From an uncultured Lachnospiraceae bacterium (GTDB lineage Bacteria; Bacillota; Clostridia; Lachnospirales; Lachnospiraceae), in contig CAJUPJ010000018.1 of NCBI GenBank assembly GCA_910588655.1, positions 1-64,000 on the forward strand: 64,000 bases of DNA. Reading direction: 5' to 3'. Positions 61,811 through 64,000 of this stretch are shown here, one piece after another. Position numbers and translations under genes: made by a program. The notes under the pieces were generated by a model. That model was given only the letters and a program-made list of their open reading frames with translations, was not told where the DNA came from and did no database searches. Position 1 is the first letter of the stretch. Each line of letters opens with the position of its first letter.

Positions 61811-62503
61811 ATGAATGAAGACAAATATTTAGAATTTGGAAACCGCCTAAAGACACTCAGAGAGTGCAGAGACATCAAACAGGGAAAATTTGCTGATAAA
61901 ATCGGTATCACAAGGCAATCAATGGGTAATTACGAAAACGGAAAACAATATCCAACCGTTGAAATAATTATAAAAATGGCAGATTGCTTAGATTGTAGTT
62001 TAGACTATCTTCTTGGGCGTACCGATGAATTAGGTACACCTATTTCACAATTAGAGGATAACCATCTATCTAAATTACGCCACTTCTTAGATATGCTTGC
62101 AGAAGATGAAGCGGAATACCTGATAGACGCAATCGGAATGGCTCTTTACTCCTTGGCTCAAAGCAAAGGAAACCCTCAAAGACGGTCACTCATTGCCTAT
62201 ATCGCCGAAACTCACTACACATTGGCAGAATATATTGAATTATCAACAAAATACAATAGGCAATTTTCCAAACAACCCGATAAAAATGAACTGTCCGCAG
62301 AGGAAATTGTTTCGGCATTGATACGCTTTAACGAACTTGATGAACTACACGGAACAATAGAGGATATAAAAAAGGTTTGCCTTTTGGCAGCAGTTCCCTC
62401 TTTAGTAGATGTAAAGAAACTGTCAAAAAGTAAAAAAACACCAAACCCTAAAACAGAGAAATTTGTAGAAAAATTCAAAGAAATACTTGATAAGGAGGAT
62501 TGA
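61811..62503 (+). CDS. Xre-family regulator with C-terminal domain
   Basis: 230 aa. HTH_3 domain in residues 12-70 (RLKTLRECRDIKQGKFADK, TRQSMGNYENGKQYPTVEII), then an uncharacterised helical region about 75-200 and a basic tail. AAAGGAGG precedes ATG 61811. The gene ends 3 bases into the overlap with the integrase upstream frame, so it can be cotranscribed with int. Likely binds the operator at 61722. Confidence 0.82.
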   Translation: MNEDKYLEFGNRLKTLRECRDIKQGKFADKIGITRQSMGNYENGKQYPTVEIIIKMADCLDCSLDYLLGRTDELGTPISQLEDNHLSKLRHFLDMLAEDEAEYLIDAIGMALYSLAQSKGNPQRRSLIAYIAETHYTLAEYIELSTKYNRQFSKQPDKNELSAEEIVSALIRFNELDELHGTIEDIKKVCLLAAVPSLVDVKKLSKSKKTPNPKTEKFVEKFKEILDKED

Positions 62504-62508
62504 TTCAT

Positions 62509-63666
62509 ATGGCAAAACGAGGACAAAACGAAGGCTCTATCCGCAAGCGGAAAGACGGCACATGGGAAGCCCGTGTAACGATTGGCATATCGGCAGACGG
62601 AAAGCAACAGCGTAAATCCCTGTATGGAAAGACCCGACAGGAAGTATCTGCTAAAATGACGGATTTGCTGAATAATCTGCAAAAAGGCATTATCACCAAT
62701 CCTACAGAAATGACTCTTGCCGAATGGCTTGACTATTATATGCTCGAATACAAAAAGCGGTATGTAAAACCTACCACCTATATCAATTATACGGTAAAGG
62801 TAAAAAATCACATTAAGCCAGCTATCGGTCACTATAAGCTAAAGGCACTCCGACAGGACATCATTCAGAAGTTTGTCAACAGCCTTTCCGATAAGGGGTT
62901 GGCGCCATCTACGGTAATAGATGTTTACAAGCTGTTAAGCAATGCCTTAGAAACAGCGGTAGATGATGGCTTGATTGTCCGTAACACCGCTAACAGGGTA
63001 AAACTTCCTAAAACCCAAAAGCCACAAATCAATGTTTTAACACAGGAACAACAGAACGCATTTGTGGAACAGGCGAAAACAACCTACATGGGCGTTGTCT
63101 ATATTTTCGACCTCTGCACAGGTATGCGGCTTGGGGAGTTGTTAGGGCTGAAATGGCAGGACATAGACTTTGAGCAGAACCAGTTACACATCCAAAGAAT
63201 AATCCGCAAGGTAAAAGACCCAGACAACCCAGAGGAACATTGGCACTTAGAATTTGGCACACCGAAAACAGCATCCAGTGAGCGGATAATTCCTCTCAAC
63301 GAAACGGCTATCAAGGTGCTTGCTGATGTCTGGGAGCAACAGGAGAAAAACAAAGAAAAAGCCAGTACTGCATACGAGGATAACGACCTTGTTTTCTGCA
63401 CCCAGTTAGGCAGACCGCTTGACCCGAACAATATACGGCGTACCTGTTATTCTATCTGTGAGAAAATCGGCGTCAGTAACATCCACCCTCATTGCCTGCG
63501 TCATACTTTCACGACCAGAGGGGCAGAAAATAATGTGGATGTGCGGGTAATGCAGAAATTCTTAGGTCATGCGACCATAAAGGAAACAGCCGATACCTAT
63601 ACGCACGTATTGGACGACTTGAAACAGGATGAAATCCGAAAACTGGATAACGCAGTAAATTATTGA
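62509..63666 (+). CDS. int: tyrosine integrase of the mobile element
   Basis: About 385 aa, Tn916/phage-type. An N-terminal AP2-like arm-binding domain (GSIRKRKDGTWEARVTIG) and a SAM-like core-binding domain precede a catalytic domain with the full set: Arg in TGMRLGEL, H-x-x-R in HCLRHTF, LGHATIK and Tyr in TYTHV. The ATG at 62509 follows AAGGAGG; an ATG at 62500 is in frame. It lies at the right end as expected. In contrast to the protein at 19346, it is catalytically intact. Confidence 0.93.
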   Translation: MAKRGQNEGSIRKRKDGTWEARVTIGISADGKQQRKSLYGKTRQEVSAKMTDLLNNLQKGIITNPTEMTLAEWLDYYMLEYKKRYVKPTTYINYTVKVKNHIKPAIGHYKLKALRQDIIQKFVNSLSDKGLAPSTVIDVYKLLSNALETAVDDGLIVRNTANRVKLPKTQKPQINVLTQEQQNAFVEQAKTTYMGVVYIFDLCTGMRLGELLGLKWQDIDFEQNQLHIQRIIRKVKDPDNPEEHWHLEFGTPKTASSERIIPLNETAIKVLADVWEQQEKNKEKASTAYEDNDLVFCTQLGRPLDPNNIRRTCYSICEKIGVSNIHPHCLRHTFTTRGAENNVDVRVMQKFLGHATIKETADTYTHVLDDLKQDEIRKLDNAVNY

Positions 63667-63710
63667 GCAAAAATATCGGGTAGGGGTAAGGTAGGGGTTA
63701 AACCGCAAAA

Positions 63711-63738
63711 GGAGCTACCGCCCACAGGCGGTAACTCC
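63711..63738. other. hairpin at the right edge of the element
   Basis: GGAGCTACCGCC-CACA-GGCGGTAACTCC pairs almost perfectly. It may terminate int or mark the junction region. Nothing else is seen between 63700 and 63773. Confidence 0.5.
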
Positions 63739-63773
63739 CAGAATTTACAACATTTCCCCGACAGGAAATTGTA

Positions 63774-64000
63774 TCAGACGTTAAATCGGAATAATACAAC
63801 ATCCCCGTCCTGTACTATATATTCTTTGCCTTCAGAACGCACAAGCCCTTTTTCTTTTGCGGCTGCCATGCTTCCCTGTTCTGTAAGGTTGTCATAACTT
63901 ACTACTTCTGCACGTATAAATCCCCTTTCAAAGTCTGAATGGATTTTACCTGCTGCCTGTGGGGCTTTTGTCCCTTTTTTAATTGTCCATGCCTTTGTTT
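63774..64000 (-). CDS. ychF: redox-regulated ATPase YchF, 3' part
   Basis: The window ends within this gene. The last 74 codons are present: KAWTIKKGTKAPQAAGKIHS, FERGFIRAEVV, then GLVRSEGKEYIVQDGDVVLF, the TGS-like C-terminal region of the Obg-related YchF. Its stop at 63774-63776 lies about 75 bases from the mobile element edge. Confidence 0.92.
   Translation of the reverse strand, partial: TKAWTIKKGTKAPQAAGKIHSDFERGFIRAEVVSYDNLTEQGSMAAAKEKGLVRSEGKEYIVQDGDVVLFRFNV

Larger units (their letters stand above)
55740..63699. mobile_element. integrated element with rolling-circle Rep, Xis and tyrosine integrase
   Basis: Between lgt and ychF lies a block whose base and codon use are visibly richer in G and C than the flanks. 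It carries Rep, two Xre-family regulators, Xis and an intact integrase at its right end. Ends are estimated from the shared 10-mer GGTAGGGGTT at 55740-55749 and 63690-63699. At both ends a TAGGGGT copy precedes it, so these may be integrase arm sites and the true edges may lie slightly outside. No relaxase or conjugation genes are present, so it would need a helper or use Rep for transfer. Confidence 0.75.

Noticed and set aside
1..64000. CRISPR arrays, rRNA and tRNA genes
   Set aside because: No regularly spaced direct repeats of 25-40 bases and no tRNA or rRNA sequence recognised in either strand.

Overview
The window is AT-rich chromosomal DNA from a low-GC, Gram-positive anaerobe of the class Clostridia, most likely a Lachnospiraceae-type gut bacterium. 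The indicators are a group-B-like [FeFe] hydrogenase, a PyrK/PyrD type 1B dihydroorotate dehydrogenase, QueH, FeoA-FeoA-FeoB, a CdaA/CdaR pair and strong AGGAGG ribosome binding sites. The placement rests on gene content and is inferred.

Layout. 1-6.7 kb: core metabolism with asd, a Nudix protein, the pyrimidine genes pyrC-pyrF-pyrK-pyrD and a ROK glucokinase. 6.7-7.7 kb: no protein gene, but two long imperfect palindromes. 7.7-17.8 kb: hydrogenase plus hybrid sensor kinase, RNase HI, a P-loop kinase, a cysteine synthase-like enzyme and a c-di-AMP locus (two membrane proteins, cdaA, cdaR). 17.8-19.35 kb: a Hin-like serine recombinase and a probable invertible promoter. 19.35-34.7 kb: a surface polysaccharide operon led by a tyrosine recombinase homologue that has lost most catalytic residues. 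The operon encodes glycosyltransferases, Wzx and Wzy, UDP-sugar epimerase, dehydrogenase, oxidase and aminotransferase, a formyltransferase and acetyltransferases. 34.9-41.2 kb: a type I restriction-modification system. 41.2-42.2 kb: decayed genes (BrnT/antitoxin remnant, Uma2 nuclease with one stop codon). 42.2-49.5 kb: typA, an SSB-like protein, cobO, dapA-dapB-cvpA, queH and a second Nudix protein. 49.6-50.2 kb: a 551-bp double palindrome of the same family as at 7 kb. 50.3-55.6 kb: feo operon, a HAD-GNAT fusion and lgt. 55.7-63.7 kb: a higher-GC integrated mobile element with rolling-circle Rep, Xre regulators, Xis, integrase and an Nmad3-domain cargo gene. 63.77 kb to the end: the 3' part of ychF.

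Main points of interest. (1) Two 26-bp inverted hix-like sites flank a 142-bp segment with an extended -10 promoter that now points away from the polysaccharide operon. Each site is also the stem of an intrinsic terminator, so inversion should turn the promoter and remove the terminator facing the operon. (2) A family of 300-550 bp palindromic elements shares the terminus ATAATTTACAGTTAT and a conserved core. (3) A 14-bp palindrome, TTAGTWTAWACTAA, overlaps the -10 box of both feoA and the hydrogenase and recurs before feoB, suggesting one iron-responsive regulon. (4) A run of nine G truncates a glycosyltransferase whose 51 missing residues are intact in the next frame. (5) The polysaccharide genes match a diamino-uronic acid pathway in which a formyltransferase may act in place of, or beside, the usual acetyltransferase.
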